This document shows, in pieces, positions 1-9,319 of a DNA stretch of 64,000 bases; position 1 is the first letter of the stretch; every line of letters begins with the position of its first letter. The stretch is from Eubacteriales bacterium. GTDB lineage: Bacteria; Bacillota; Clostridia; Christensenellales; Aristaeellaceae. The position numbers and the translations under genes were made by a program. The DNA lies in contig JAQUWD010000002.1 in assembly GCA_028693055.1 (NCBI GenBank), positions 81,019-145,018 on the forward strand, given 5' to 3'. The notes under the pieces were generated by a model that was not told where the DNA came from, searched no databases, and worked only from the letters and a program-made list of their open reading frames with translations.

Positions 1-601
1 TAACAATGGCGTGTACGGCTCTGCTGCGTTCCGTTTTGTGGTGTTTATCCCGTATATTTCTAGCATCGTCGCATCGCTAATCGTGTGGCAGGTGGTGTTT
101 CAGCCGTCTTATGGGCCGGTCAACAGCATACTGATGGCGCTGGGCGTTGAAAATCCACCCAAATGGTTTGTCAGCGCGCAGTGGGCCTTTCCGCTGATTA
201 TCACGTTCCAGATTTGGCAGACGCTGGGCTATAACATCATCGTGTTCTATGCAGGGCTTAAAAACATTTCGCCGGATCTCTATGAGGCTGCGACGACGGA
301 CGGCGCGACGGCGCTCCAAAAATTCCGTCATGTCACCGTGCCGATGATTTCCCCGACGACGTTCTTCCTGTCCACAATGGGCATCATCTCCTCCTTCAAG
401 GTATTTGACGCGATCAAGGTCGCCACCAACGGCGGCCCCGGCAAGGCAACCTCCGTCGTCGCGTTCTACATTTACCGCGAGGCCTTCGAGAACTATCGCA
501 TGGGTACCGCCAGCGCGGCTGCGTGGGTGATGTTCATCATCATCTTTGCGATCACCATGATTCAGCTGTACGGACAGAGGAAGTGGGTGACGTATGATTA
601 A
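1..601 (+). CDS. Sugar ABC transporter permease, MalF-like (5' partial)
   Basis: This is an inner-membrane permease subunit of a CUT1 carbohydrate importer. The reading frame is open from position 2 to the window edge, so the true start lies upstream and the GTG at 11 is internal. Several hydrophobic segments are visible. The cytoplasmic EAA loop that contacts the ATPase is present near nt 286-345 (YEAATTDGA, then a conserved P). The stop at 599-601 overlaps the start of the second permease (594) by 8 nt, so the two are translationally coupled. The binding protein gene follows, but no ATPase gene is nearby; importers of this type in Bacillota usually share an MsmX-like ATPase encoded elsewhere. 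The sugar substrate cannot be read from the sequence. Confidence 0.93.
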   Translation, partial: NNGVYGSAAFRFVVFIPYISSIVASLIVWQVVFQPSYGPVNSILMALGVENPPKWFVSAQWAFPLIITFQIWQTLGYNIIVFYAGLKNISPDLYEAATTDGATALQKFRHVTVPMISPTTFFLSTMGIISSFKVFDAIKVATNGGPGKATSVVAFYIYREAFENYRMGTASAAAWVMFIIIFAITMIQLYGQRKWVTYD

Positions 602-1454
602 GGCTGCAACACAGACGCCGACCGCTCACAAGCGCATTTCAACGCGCAAGCTGATCCTCACAATCGTGATGGCGCTGGTCGTGCTGACGATGATGTTCCC
701 GCTGCTATGGATGATTTCGACGTCGTTCAAGGTCGAGGCCGAGGTGTTCAACTTCCCGATTGAATGGATTCCTAAAACGCCAACGGTTAACAACTACACA
801 TCGGTTTGGACAGGGAACTATCACTTTGGCGAGTACTACCTAAATTCTGTGCACGTCACGGTGGCCGTGGTTATCGGGCAACTGTTGATCTGCTCGATGG
901 GTGCATACGCCTTTGCCAAGATGGATTTTCGCTTCAAGAGCCAGCTGTTTGCGCTGTTTCTGGCGATGATGATGATTCCCGATCAAGTCATGCTGGTGCC
1001 GCGTTTTATGCTGCTCAACTCCATCAAGCTCTACAACACGCACATTGGAATCATTCTGATGTCGGCCTTTAGCGTTTACGGCGTGTTCCTGCTTCGGCAG
1101 AGCATGGTCGGCATTCCCGACAGCATCATCGAAGCGGCGCGCATCGACGGCGCAAATCACTACCGCATCTTCTTCCAAATCGTTCTGCCGATCAGCCGCC
1201 CAATGCTGGCTACGCTGGCTATAATGCGCTTTGTGTGGACGTGGAACGATTACCAAACGCCGCTGATCTTCCTGCGCGACCAGAAGCTGTTCACATTGCA
1301 GCTGGGCATGTCGCAGTTCGCCGATCAGGCTGGCACAAAGTACGCGCTGCTGATGGCGGCGTCGGTACTATCGATTTTGCCGCTATTGCTGATCTTCTGC
1401 TTTGGGCAGAAAAACGTGGTGGAGGGTATGGCCGCAGGCGCGGTCAAAGGCTGA
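594..1454 (+). CDS. Sugar ABC transporter permease, MalG-like
   Basis: This is the second permease of the CUT1 importer, 286 aa, which is normal for MalG-type subunits. The N-terminus is short and basic and is followed by a first membrane helix at about residues 22-42. The EAA loop (IEAARIDGA with a downstream LPISRP) sits at about residues 179-200. The C-terminus ends in a GAVKG-type tail, common in this family. The ATG at 594 lies inside the end of the preceding permease gene, so expression is coupled. A 53-nt gap with a strong AGGAGG site leads to the binding protein gene. Confidence 0.95.
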   Translation: MIKAATQTPTAHKRISTRKLILTIVMALVVLTMMFPLLWMISTSFKVEAEVFNFPIEWIPKTPTVNNYTSVWTGNYHFGEYYLNSVHVTVAVVIGQLLICSMGAYAFAKMDFRFKSQLFALFLAMMMIPDQVMLVPRFMLLNSIKLYNTHIGIILMSAFSVYGVFLLRQSMVGIPDSIIEAARIDGANHYRIFFQIVLPISRPMLATLAIMRFVWTWNDYQTPLIFLRDQKLFTLQLGMSQFADQAGTKYALLMAASVLSILPLLLIFCFGQKNVVEGMAAGAVKG

Positions 1455-1507
1455 TAGGATGAAGGGCAACAGCTCTTCTGAATATAGATCATAAGGAGGA
1501 AATAACC

Positions 1508-2824
1508 ATGACCAAGAAGATTCTATCCACATTGCTGGCTCTGGTGCTGCTGATGTCGTGCTTCAGCTTTGCCGCAGCGGAGGAGGCCCCGATCGAAATC
1601 ACATTCCTGACCTACGATGCACAGCAAACCGACTCCGGCATGACGCGCTTTGAACAAGCCGTCGAAATGTACAAAGAGGTCAAGCCCAACGTCACCATCA
1701 ACATCGACGTGCAGGCTGAAAACAGCTCCACGGACTTCCTCACCAAGCTCGATCTGCTGCAATTGACCGGCGTGACCGGCGACATCATCCAGATCCCGAG
1801 CTTCCGTGAGTACTCGGTGCGCGCCGAGCAAGGCTTCTTCTACCCGATTGATGAAATGATCGCGACGGAAGGCGTCAACTACGACGACGTGTACGCCTAT
1901 CCCACCAAGATCGCCGACAAGAGCTACGGCATCCCGTTTGAGCCCGGCATCTACGGTATCTTCATCAACAAGACCATGCTTGACGCTGCCGGCCTTGAAC
2001 TGCCCAAGGAAGGCTGGACGTGGGATGACTACCGCACCTATGCCGAAAAGATGACCACCGGCACCGGCGCCGACACCATTTACGGCTCCTTCATGCATAG
2101 CTGGAGCGAGTTCAAGCGCGAAGGCCTGTTCAATGTCGTGATGGATAACCCCTACGTCAAGGAGGACGGCACGTCCAACCTCGACAGCAAGTATTTCGGC
2201 GATTGGCTGCAATACATGTACGATCTGGAAAACGTGTCCAAGTGCCAGACGCCTTACAGCGACGTCAAGGCTACCGGCCTGCACTATCGCGACATGTTCG
2301 TGACCGGCAAGGTTGCCATGATCCCGATTGGCACATGGATGATCGATAGCGTTATCGACACCACCAACTACCCGCATGAATTTGAGACCGTGTTTGCTCC
2401 CTTCCCCGTCTTTGAGGACGGCAAAGCGGGCGTAACCCAGGGTGCAGCCAGCTACCTGTGCATCGGCGCAAACTCCACGCCCGAAAAGGCACAGGCCGCG
2501 TATGATTTCATCCGCTGGATGAGCAACGAAGGCTCCACCGCGCTCAACATCTTCCCGGCTGACAAGGGCGGCGACTTCGCCTCCGTGCTGACTGCGAAGG
2601 TTGGCGACAAGTCTAATCTCATGAACATTCAGTCGATTCTGGACGTGTGGACCAGCCCGAACATGGTCGCAAACATCATCGGCCGTGACGCCGCGCTCTT
2701 CACCGAGATTGACGCGATTTACAACAGCGAAGCCGAGCTGTTCCTCTTGGGCAGCCAGGATCTCGCCACCACTTTGGCTAACATTCAGGAGCAGGGCAAC
2801 GCCATTATCGACGCTGCAAAATGA
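1508..2824 (+). CDS. Extracellular solute-binding protein (sugar, family 1)
   Basis: This is the substrate-capture component of the importer formed with the two permeases just upstream, 438 aa. It has a basic n-region and a hydrophobic core, then AAAEE at about residues 22-26, which suits signal peptidase I. A Cys at residue 18 in an LMSC context could instead be a lipobox, so the anchoring mode is uncertain. The mature part has the usual family-1 pattern: a ligand-lobe start (ITFLTYDAQQ), aromatic residues in the cleft and GIPFEPGIYGIFINK in the hinge region. The start is preceded by AAGGAGGAAATAACC, a near-ideal ribosome binding site. A terminator hairpin follows at 2871. Confidence 0.95.
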   Translation: MTKKILSTLLALVLLMSCFSFAAAEEAPIEITFLTYDAQQTDSGMTRFEQAVEMYKEVKPNVTINIDVQAENSSTDFLTKLDLLQLTGVTGDIIQIPSFREYSVRAEQGFFYPIDEMIATEGVNYDDVYAYPTKIADKSYGIPFEPGIYGIFINKTMLDAAGLELPKEGWTWDDYRTYAEKMTTGTGADTIYGSFMHSWSEFKREGLFNVVMDNPYVKEDGTSNLDSKYFGDWLQYMYDLENVSKCQTPYSDVKATGLHYRDMFVTGKVAMIPIGTWMIDSVIDTTNYPHEFETVFAPFPVFEDGKAGVTQGAASYLCIGANSTPEKAQAAYDFIRWMSNEGSTALNIFPADKGGDFASVLTAKVGDKSNLMNIQSILDVWTSPNMVANIIGRDAALFTEIDAIYNSEAELFLLGSQDLATTLANIQEQGNAIIDAAK

Positions 2825-2870
2825 AGGATTTTCCCGTCCACTTCTTGAAACACAGAACGTGGTATGGAAG

Positions 2871-2903
2871 CCCGGGGGAGCCGCTCGCTTCCCCGGGTTT
2901 TCT
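2871..2903 (+). terminator. Intrinsic terminator/attenuator between binding protein and kinase genes
   Basis: An 11-bp GC-rich stem (2871-2881 with 2887-2897, one G-T pair, 5-nt loop) is followed by TTTTCT. It probably gives high transporter and lower regulator expression from one transcript, because the downstream kinase ribosome binding site begins only a few bases later and no separate promoter is visible. Confidence 0.8.
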
Positions 2904-2920
2904 AATAAAGGAGTTTGCAC

Positions 2921-4699
2921 ATGAGCAAATGGCTTGCCCGCAGGACGCTGTTTACCAGAACGTTTTTGTTGTTGATGGTGGTAGTGAATGGCTTTGCGTT
3001 TCTGACGTTCAGCATTCTTTCCTCTGCCATTGAGGAGATTGTTAGCGATCAGATCCGCCAGCAAACGCGCGACACGCTCAACATCGCCAATACAAAGCTG
3101 CAAAACCAGTTGATGACGGGCATTTCCGTATTGGTGGCGCTTCGCGTCAACGATCCGCTGCTGCAAAGCCTGCAAGCTCCTCCTACGACAGCCGGCGAGC
3201 GGGCCGTCGTAGCCAATGCCGTAGGCAACGTGATTTCCAATGCGTATTACGCGCTGGAAAGCGATTTGCGTGTGGCGGTTGTTTCTGATTTTGACAACAT
3301 TTATGCCAACTGGGATATGTACGACAGCGCCTCGATTCTGGCGGTTCGTGATGAATATTTACGCCGTATCGCTGCGGCAGAGGCTCCTGCCGATACGCTG
3401 TACAGCGCCGTTTTCAGCGACGTTTTTTTGACGCAAACCGGTGTATCGCGAGACGTTTACGTGCAGCTGATGCCGCTGAAGAAAGCCCGCAACAAACAAT
3501 TGTGCGGCGTTGCTATGGTGATGGTGCCTGAGCGCGATATCTATGAAACGCTGCGCTTCGAGCAGGAGGACGCGCACGCGACCTATTTAACGGATCGGGA
3601 CGGCGTGATCATTAGCGCGCGGGACAAAACACTGCTTGGCAGCAATGCGCAAACGGTGATCGGCGATGCAACCCCCGAACGCATTACGCAGTCCCTGCAA
3701 ACGCGGCGAACGCAGACGACCGTCATCGACGTCATGTCTCAAGGCTATGTGCAGCGCCAAGTCACCCCGATCCTGACCCGCATGGCAACCTATGTGCTGC
3801 TTGTGCTAGCCGTAGTCGTGGCGGCGTGCTTCTTTATCACGCGCGGCGTGACCAAGCCCCTCGTGAGGCTCACCAAGCGCATGGTATCGGGTAACTACGC
3901 CGCTTTTTTGCAGGAAAGTCAAAATGATGCAGGCCGCAATGAAGTGCTGCTGTTGGAGCGCGGCTTTGATGTGATGGGGCGCGATATCGAAGCGCTACTC
4001 GCTGAAAACAAGCGTAAGGAGCAGCAAAAGCGCAGCACGGAAATTGCTGCGCTGCAAGCCCAAATTCAGCCGCATTTTCTTTTTAACACGCTCAACACCG
4101 CCCGCTGCTCCATCCTCAACCATCACGACGAAAAGGCGGCCGAGCTGCTCTACAAGCTGACCATGCTGCTGCGCATGACGCTGGTCAAAGGCGGCGAAAT
4201 GGTCCCGCTATCCGAGGAATTGGAAACGGTGGACTATTATCTGGACATCATCTGCATGCGTCATCGCGTCAAATTGGTATGCAAAAAAGACATTGCGCCG
4301 ATTACGGAAGATTTTCTGGTGCCCAAGCTGCTTTTGCAGCCCGTAGTGGAAAACTGCGTGGTGCATGGGATGCTGCTGGAACAGCAGGATGGAGAAATTC
4401 TGATTCGCACGGAAGTCGATGATGCGTTCTGGTATATTTTCGTGGAAAACAACGGCGTTTTGCTGGATCAAGAAATTGATTTGCGAGGCAGTCAAGCGCA
4501 AAAGCATGACAGCTTTTCAGGCATGGGCGTCAAAAACGTCAATCAACGGCTGAAACTCTACTACGGCGAACAGTCCGGCCTGCGGCTGTATTGCGAGCAA
4601 GACCGCACGGTTGCACAGCTCACGCTTTCTCTCACCGCTCCCGTTGATGCAGAACGGGAGAAGCTGGATAGCCTTTGGGGAAAGGAGAACAGCCTATGA
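2921..4699 (+). CDS. Sensor histidine kinase, YesM/LytS type
   Basis: This is a membrane sensor kinase of 592 aa. It has a first TM helix at about residues 13-33, an extracellular sensor domain, a second TM at about 288-306, a HAMP region, and the His_kinase domain with the phospho-acceptor His in QPHFLFN at about residue 386. The HATPase domain has an N-box (LLQPVVENCVVHG, about 471-483) and a late GMGVKNVNQRL motif. I chose the ATG at 2921, not the upstream TTG at 2915, because AAAGGAG lies 7 nt before it. Its stop overlaps the response-regulator start as ATGA. It sits next to the importer genes and probably senses the imported sugar or an oligosaccharide and controls this locus. Confidence 0.93.
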   Translation: MSKWLARRTLFTRTFLLLMVVVNGFAFLTFSILSSAIEEIVSDQIRQQTRDTLNIANTKLQNQLMTGISVLVALRVNDPLLQSLQAPPTTAGERAVVANAVGNVISNAYYALESDLRVAVVSDFDNIYANWDMYDSASILAVRDEYLRRIAAAEAPADTLYSAVFSDVFLTQTGVSRDVYVQLMPLKKARNKQLCGVAMVMVPERDIYETLRFEQEDAHATYLTDRDGVIISARDKTLLGSNAQTVIGDATPERITQSLQTRRTQTTVIDVMSQGYVQRQVTPILTRMATYVLLVLAVVVAACFFITRGVTKPLVRLTKRMVSGNYAAFLQESQNDAGRNEVLLLERGFDVMGRDIEALLAENKRKEQQKRSTEIAALQAQIQPHFLFNTLNTARCSILNHHDEKAAELLYKLTMLLRMTLVKGGEMVPLSEELETVDYYLDIICMRHRVKLVCKKDIAPITEDFLVPKLLLQPVVENCVVHGMLLEQQDGEILIRTEVDDAFWYIFVENNGVLLDQEIDLRGSQAQKHDSFSGMGVKNVNQRLKLYYGEQSGLRLYCEQDRTVAQLTLSLTAPVDAEREKLDSLWGKENSL

Positions 4700-6246
4700 C
4701 GCTGATGATGGTGGACGACGATATTGAAATGTTGGAAAGTCTCCAAGGCTTAATCGATTGGCAAGCCTTGGGATATACGGAGATTTTGACCGCCATCAAT
4801 GGGCGCGAAGCCTTGGACAAAAGCAGCGGTAAAGTGATTGATTTGCTCATTTCGGACATCGGTATGCCCATGGTGGACGGCTACGAGTTAGTGGATCGGC
4901 TGCATGCTGTGCAGCCCGATATGGCTTGCATTTTCCTGACCTGCCATGAGGATTTCACCCATGCCAAGAAGGCCATTGCCGTAGGCACCGATGACTATCT
5001 GGTGAAGTACACCCTCACGCCAGAGGTCATGCTTGCCGCCGTGGAGCAGGTGCATGAAAAACGTCGCAAAAAAGAAGAGACCGACCGTCAGGCTGAAGCC
5101 TCCGTCGCCTCCATGCAGGTCATTCAGAATAGTTACAAGGAAAAGCTGCTGTTTGCCTTAGCCGACGGCAGAAAAATCGACGTTCTCGCCCATGAACGCC
5201 AAATGAAAGCCATGCACATCACACGGCCATCGAGCATCTTTCGCGTTGTGGGCTTCTACATGGATTACGACGAGGCGCGTTTGCAGGCGGAGGAAGCGGA
5301 GCACATCCGTCAATGGCGCTACGAAGCCGTCAACAACATCGGCGACATGCTGCGTCAACGCCATTGTCCCGACGAAGTTTTCCCTTTTGACAGTTTCATC
5401 TTGCTGGTGCATGAGGGCCATATGCTGGGGAAGATGTATGTGGAATTGCTGCAACAAATTGCCGCCATGGCTAACGAAACCATGCGTGTGCACGTAAGCC
5501 TTTGCGTTAGCAGCCCGTGCACGGACTTCTGGCAAATTGGCAAACAGCTCGGCGAATTAACGGCGCAGCGAGACAACGGCTTTTACGGCGATGATACCTT
5601 TGAGACGGACTGTTCGCCTCGGGCCTTTGTCGGTATGCCGTACAGCCTGTTTAACGACGCCTGCGCCCGGCAGCGCAACGCCATGAGCGACGAGGTCAGC
5701 TTTTGGGCGTCGTCGGATCGCATTGCTCGCGAAATGATGGATGGACGGTACGAGCCCCATATGGTGCGCAAATTGTACCGCGTATTCCTCTCCAACATTA
5801 CGCGGTTGTGCCAGCAAAGCGGCTTCTTCACAGAAGAAATCGACATTTCGGGGATGTCGTTTCGCTTCTGCTGCGATGCGGTCGCTTACCGTTATCAATG
5901 GTTGCTGGAGCAGCGCGGCGAGCGCGTCCAAGCGGTGCAAAGCCCCGATGTGAATGCTGTGCTGGCTTACATCGAAGGACATCTGGATCAAAAAATCAGC
6001 TTGCAAGCGGCCGCCGACGCGATTTATAAAAACAGCAGCTATCTCTCTCGACTGTTCAAGCAAACCGTTGGCGTCAGCTTTTCGGATTACTTGATTCAGG
6101 CGCGCATCCAAAAAGCCACCCAACTTTTGGAGCAAACAGATCTTCCAGTCGAGGAGGTTGCGCTGCGGGTTGGAATCGAGAATCTATCGTATTTCTACAA
6201 ATTCTACAAGCGGGAAACCGGACGCACGCCGCGCAGCAGCCGCTAA
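4696..6246 (+). CDS. Response regulator, YesN/AraC type
   Basis: This is the partner of the preceding kinase, 516 aa. It has an N-terminal receiver domain with the acidic pocket VDDD at residues 6-9 and the phospho-acceptor Asp in ISDIGMP at about residue 54. The conserved Lys is present in YLVKYT, but the Pro that normally follows it is replaced by Tyr. There is a long middle region of about 250 residues and a C-terminal AraC HTH (NSSYLSRLFKQTVGVSFSDY and a second helix-turn-helix ending RETGRTP). The start is the ATG at 4696, 8 nt after AAAGGAG and overlapping the kinase stop (ATGA). It probably activates the upstream transporter operon and the downstream HAD/GH3 genes. Confidence 0.94.
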   Translation: MTLMMVDDDIEMLESLQGLIDWQALGYTEILTAINGREALDKSSGKVIDLLISDIGMPMVDGYELVDRLHAVQPDMACIFLTCHEDFTHAKKAIAVGTDDYLVKYTLTPEVMLAAVEQVHEKRRKKEETDRQAEASVASMQVIQNSYKEKLLFALADGRKIDVLAHERQMKAMHITRPSSIFRVVGFYMDYDEARLQAEEAEHIRQWRYEAVNNIGDMLRQRHCPDEVFPFDSFILLVHEGHMLGKMYVELLQQIAAMANETMRVHVSLCVSSPCTDFWQIGKQLGELTAQRDNGFYGDDTFETDCSPRAFVGMPYSLFNDACARQRNAMSDEVSFWASSDRIAREMMDGRYEPHMVRKLYRVFLSNITRLCQQSGFFTEEIDISGMSFRFCCDAVAYRYQWLLEQRGERVQAVQSPDVNAVLAYIEGHLDQKISLQAAADAIYKNSSYLSRLFKQTVGVSFSDYLIQARIQKATQLLEQTDLPVEEVALRVGIENLSYFYKFYKRETGRTPRSSR

Positions 6247-6283
6247 CCGCGTAAAAAGCAACGACAACAAGAGGTTGAACAGC

Positions 6284-7135
6284 ATGAAGGATCGTCCATA
6301 TCTGATCTGCATAGATTCCGACGGCTGCGTGTTTGATAACATGGAGCTCAAGCACAAGGAGTGCTTTTGTCCTGCCGTCATCAATGTGTGGAATCTGCAA
6401 AATATTTCTCGCTACGCCCGCGAGGTTTGGGACTATGTCAATCTCTACTCTCACCTGCGTGGCGAAAATCGCTTTCTGGGCATTGTGGATACGCTGGAGT
6501 TGTTGGAGCAGCGCCCCGAGGTGCTTGCGCGCGGCTATCGTAAGCCTGATTTATCAGCGCTCAAGCGTTTTGTCGCCGATTCTCCGAGCTTGAGCGCCTC
6601 TGCGTTGCAAGATTTTATCGTCCATGCGGGCGAAACCGAGGATCTTCGCACGGCGTTGCGTTGGTCGGAGGAGGTCAACGAGAACGTGCGCCGCATCGTG
6701 CGCAACGTGGCCCCGTTCCCCGCAGCCCGCGCAGCATTGCAAGCGCTGCACGCGCAGGCTAAGATCGTGATCGTGTCGCAGGCGCAAGCCGAGACCCTTC
6801 GCCACGAATGGCAAGAGCTTTTGGCTTATGTGGACGAGCTAAACGGGCAAGAGGTCGGCAGCAAGGCCGACTGCATCCGCAAGGCGCGAGAAGCGGGCTT
6901 TGACGCCGCGCACACTCTGATGATCGGAGACGCCCCCGGCGACGCCGTCGCCGCCAAGCAGGCTGGCGCATTGTTCTACCCGATCATTCCCGGGCAAGAG
7001 GATGAAAGCTGGGAGCAGCTGCCACAAATAGCCAGCAAATTTTTTGCGAACAAATATGACGGTACTTTGGCCGACTCGCTAAAAACACATTTTGACAGCA
7101 AGCTGCGCGATGTGCCGCCGTGGAAGACCATATAG
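6284..7135 (+). CDS. HAD-superfamily hydrolase (putative phosphatase)
   Basis: This is a haloacid-dehalogenase fold protein of 283 aa, probably cytoplasmic. Motif I is DSDGCVFD (residues about 9-16, with the nucleophile and general-acid Asp in the usual D-x-D spacing). Motif II is IVIVSQAQ and motif III/IV is MIGDAPGDAVAAKQAG. A helical cap lies between motifs I and II. The ATG at 6284 was chosen because residues before it do not fit the fold and overlap the previous gene; the Shine-Dalgarno (AAGAGG) is modest. It lies between the response regulator and the GH3 enzyme, 12 nt before the latter, so it likely dephosphorylates a sugar phosphate or related metabolite from the same pathway. The substrate cannot be assigned. 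Confidence 0.85.
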   Translation: MKDRPYLICIDSDGCVFDNMELKHKECFCPAVINVWNLQNISRYAREVWDYVNLYSHLRGENRFLGIVDTLELLEQRPEVLARGYRKPDLSALKRFVADSPSLSASALQDFIVHAGETEDLRTALRWSEEVNENVRRIVRNVAPFPAARAALQALHAQAKIVIVSQAQAETLRHEWQELLAYVDELNGQEVGSKADCIRKAREAGFDAAHTLMIGDAPGDAVAAKQAGALFYPIIPGQEDESWEQLPQIASKFFANKYDGTLADSLKTHFDSKLRDVPPWKTI

Positions 7136-7147
7136 GAGGAACAGGCA

Positions 7148-8884
7148 ATGAACAAGACGCAATGGATTTCGGAAAAAATGGGACAGATGACGCTGCCAGA
7201 AAAGGTCGGACAACTGCTGGTGCTGGGATTCTCTGGCCCTGTCATCACCCCCGACATCGTTGAGCTGGTCGAAAAATACCACGTGGGCGGCTTCCGCATC
7301 ACGCAAGGCTTCCGCTTCATGACGCTGACCAATGACGTGAAGCCGGGAGAGATGATTGACCCTATGACAGCCAAGTCACTCTATTATCCCACAGGCAAGA
7401 ATCGCGATTGCTGCACCCGCGTGCCAATCGTCTCGACGGCTCGCGAGTATGCAGGCGTGCTCAACGATCTGCGTTCCATCGCGATGAACGCCCCGCATCC
7501 TGTGCCGCTGCACTTCACGATCGACCAAGAGGGCAGCGCATCGGACGATCTTCTGTCAGGACAACGGCTGTTTCCACACCCGATGGGACTGTTGGCCACC
7601 GGCGATCCCGCCCTGGCCTATCGCGTTGGCAAGTCCATTGCCCTGCAAGCGCGCGAGCTGGGCGCGAACATGATTCATTCCCCCACCGTGGACGTCAACA
7701 CCAACCCGCGCAACCCCGAGATTGGCACGCGCGCGTACAGCAGCCGTACCGACGAAGTCACGAAGTATGCGCTGCAAACGTTGCGCGGCTTTCAAGAAGA
7801 AAAATTGATCGCTACGGCTAAGCATTTTCCCGGCCGAGGCGAAAGCGAGGCTGACGCACATTGGGGCTTGCCTAGCGTATCGTTGGATCGAAAAACGCTG
7901 CTGGACACACACGTGGCGCCGTATCGCGCGTTGATTGCCGCAGGCCTGCCTGCGATCATGATCGCCCACACCAGCTATCCTGCGCTGGGCGTTCCGGAAG
8001 GCACCCCCGCCGGTATGAGCCGCACGCTCGTGACGGACTTCCTGCGCGGTGAATTAGGCTTTGGCGGCGTTATCACTACGGATAACATGATGATGGGCGG
8101 CGTACTTAAGCAATGTGAAATGACCGAAGCCATCGTCGGCATGCTCAAGGCTGGCTGCGATTTGGTGCTGTGCCGCGACGAAAGCCCGATCCGCATCCGC
8201 ATTTGCGAGCGTATCCTTGCCGCCGTCAAGAGCGGCGAGCTGCCCGAAAAGGAGCTTGACGCAAAGGTGGAGCGCATCCTCGCCATGCGTTACGACATGG
8301 GCCTCGCCGAAAACGGCGGCTTAGTCGATGCAACCAAAGCTGGCGAAGCAATTGACAGCGCTTTTGTGCGCAGCACCGCCCTCGAAGCGGCTGACCGTTC
8401 CACTCTTTTGCAGCGCAACACGCAGGGCTTGCTGCCCTTGAACCCCGATGCGAAGGTGTTGCTGGTGGAACAGATTTTTCCGACGCACGAGCGCAGCAAC
8501 AACCTATACAGCCATCCCGGCTTGCTGTGGGAAGAACTGTGCCGCTACTCTCGCAATGTCGGCTCGGTCGAGATCCCCAATACGCCCACCGAGGTGGACT
8601 ATGACCGCGTGCGCCGCCGTTTGGACGAGGCCGATGTGATTGTCACCACGAACTACTACTATCACAAAACCGGTTCGGCCATCAGCCCCTTTATTCGCGA
8701 AATGATGCAGAAAAAACCTGTCGTCGTCATCAGCAACACACCTTATGACTTTAGCGCGCCGACGGATTTTGGCACAGTCATTACCTGTTTCAATCCCGGC
8801 GGACGTGAATGCCTCAACGCCGTCGCTCGCATGCTTTACGGGCAACTCACCCCGACGGCAACGTTGGAATGCATCGGCAATTGA
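7148..8884 (+). CDS. Glycoside hydrolase family 3 (NagZ-like)
   Basis: This is a family-3 glycosidase of 578 aa with no signal peptide, so probably cytoplasmic and acting on imported oligosaccharides. It has a TIDQEG motif, the conserved KHFPGRGESEADAHWGLP segment starting at about residue 224, IAHTSYP, and GVITTDNMMMGG with the likely nucleophile Asp at about residue 312. Beta-N-acetylglucosaminidases of this family normally carry KHFPGHG and DSH loops; here they read KHFPGRG and DAH, so substrate or mechanism may differ. The C-terminal 200 residues resemble a GH3 C-terminal domain. The ribosome binding site is AGGAGG, 8 nt before ATG. It ends the importer/two-component/HAD cluster. Confidence 0.9.
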   Translation: MNKTQWISEKMGQMTLPEKVGQLLVLGFSGPVITPDIVELVEKYHVGGFRITQGFRFMTLTNDVKPGEMIDPMTAKSLYYPTGKNRDCCTRVPIVSTAREYAGVLNDLRSIAMNAPHPVPLHFTIDQEGSASDDLLSGQRLFPHPMGLLATGDPALAYRVGKSIALQARELGANMIHSPTVDVNTNPRNPEIGTRAYSSRTDEVTKYALQTLRGFQEEKLIATAKHFPGRGESEADAHWGLPSVSLDRKTLLDTHVAPYRALIAAGLPAIMIAHTSYPALGVPEGTPAGMSRTLVTDFLRGELGFGGVITTDNMMMGGVLKQCEMTEAIVGMLKAGCDLVLCRDESPIRIRICERILAAVKSGELPEKELDAKVERILAMRYDMGLAENGGLVDATKAGEAIDSAFVRSTALEAADRSTLLQRNTQGLLPLNPDAKVLLVEQIFPTHERSNNLYSHPGLLWEELCRYSRNVGSVEIPNTPTEVDYDRVRRRLDEADVIVTTNYYYHKTGSAISPFIREMMQKKPVVVISNTPYDFSAPTDFGTVITCFNPGGRECLNAVARMLYGQLTPTATLECIGN

Positions 8885-9319
8885 TAACGCGTTGCAAGCC
8901 CAAAACCATGTTCGGAAGATGACACGGATGTTTGACGAATTTTTAGCTGATTGTGACTCACAAAATGAAGTTTGCCCGCGATGTTACCTCTCGCGTGTTC
9001 TGCATTTTTCTTCTCCATTTCACAAGGGCAATATGCAAGGAGAGGCTGGCATATCTGGTGGATCAGCGTGGAGCAAGCGTGACGATCCTGCTGATTGATG
9101 TGATGGTAACAAACACAAAACCCGCGTGGCAGCTTGGCTCATGCGGGTTTTGTGTGTCAGTAAAGACTGTACAATCTGTTGTCATCGTGTACATTGGTTC
9201 GAAGGGGTTTATCCCTACCCGGTGTAGCCTCAGCTTGAGGGGTCTTTATTGTCTGCGAGCATGTGCTCTGCTGCATCCTTCCTGCAATATCAACATCGGG
9301 TTCATCCGGTCATGACGGC
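8885..9319. other. Intergenic region, no supported gene
   Basis: These 435 bases separate the GH3 gene from the convergent AraC gene. Short open frames exist, but none has a ribosome binding site with a protein-like composition. The only clear structure is the 13-bp hairpin at 9113-9155. A smaller CCTCA/TGAGG hairpin near 9227-9242 is weak. Confidence 0.6.
9113..9155. terminator. Bidirectional terminator hairpin
   Basis: A perfect 13-bp stem (9113-9125 with 9143-9155) has an A-rich 5' flank and T-rich 3' arm, so it can terminate in both directions. It lies between the convergent GH3 and AraC genes. Confidence 0.75.

Noticed and set aside
1523..3175. 550-codon minus-strand open frame across the binding-protein and kinase genes
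   Set aside because: It is the antisense shadow of two well-supported genes; its translation is Arg/His/Val-rich without domain pattern.
9195..9260. tRNA-like sequence (GGTTCGAA and GGGGTTTATCCC)
   Set aside because: Acceptor stem, anticodon arm and D-loop pattern do not fit a tRNA.
8953..9315. 120-codon plus-strand frame after GH3
   Set aside because: It runs through the terminator hairpin and has no ribosome binding site.
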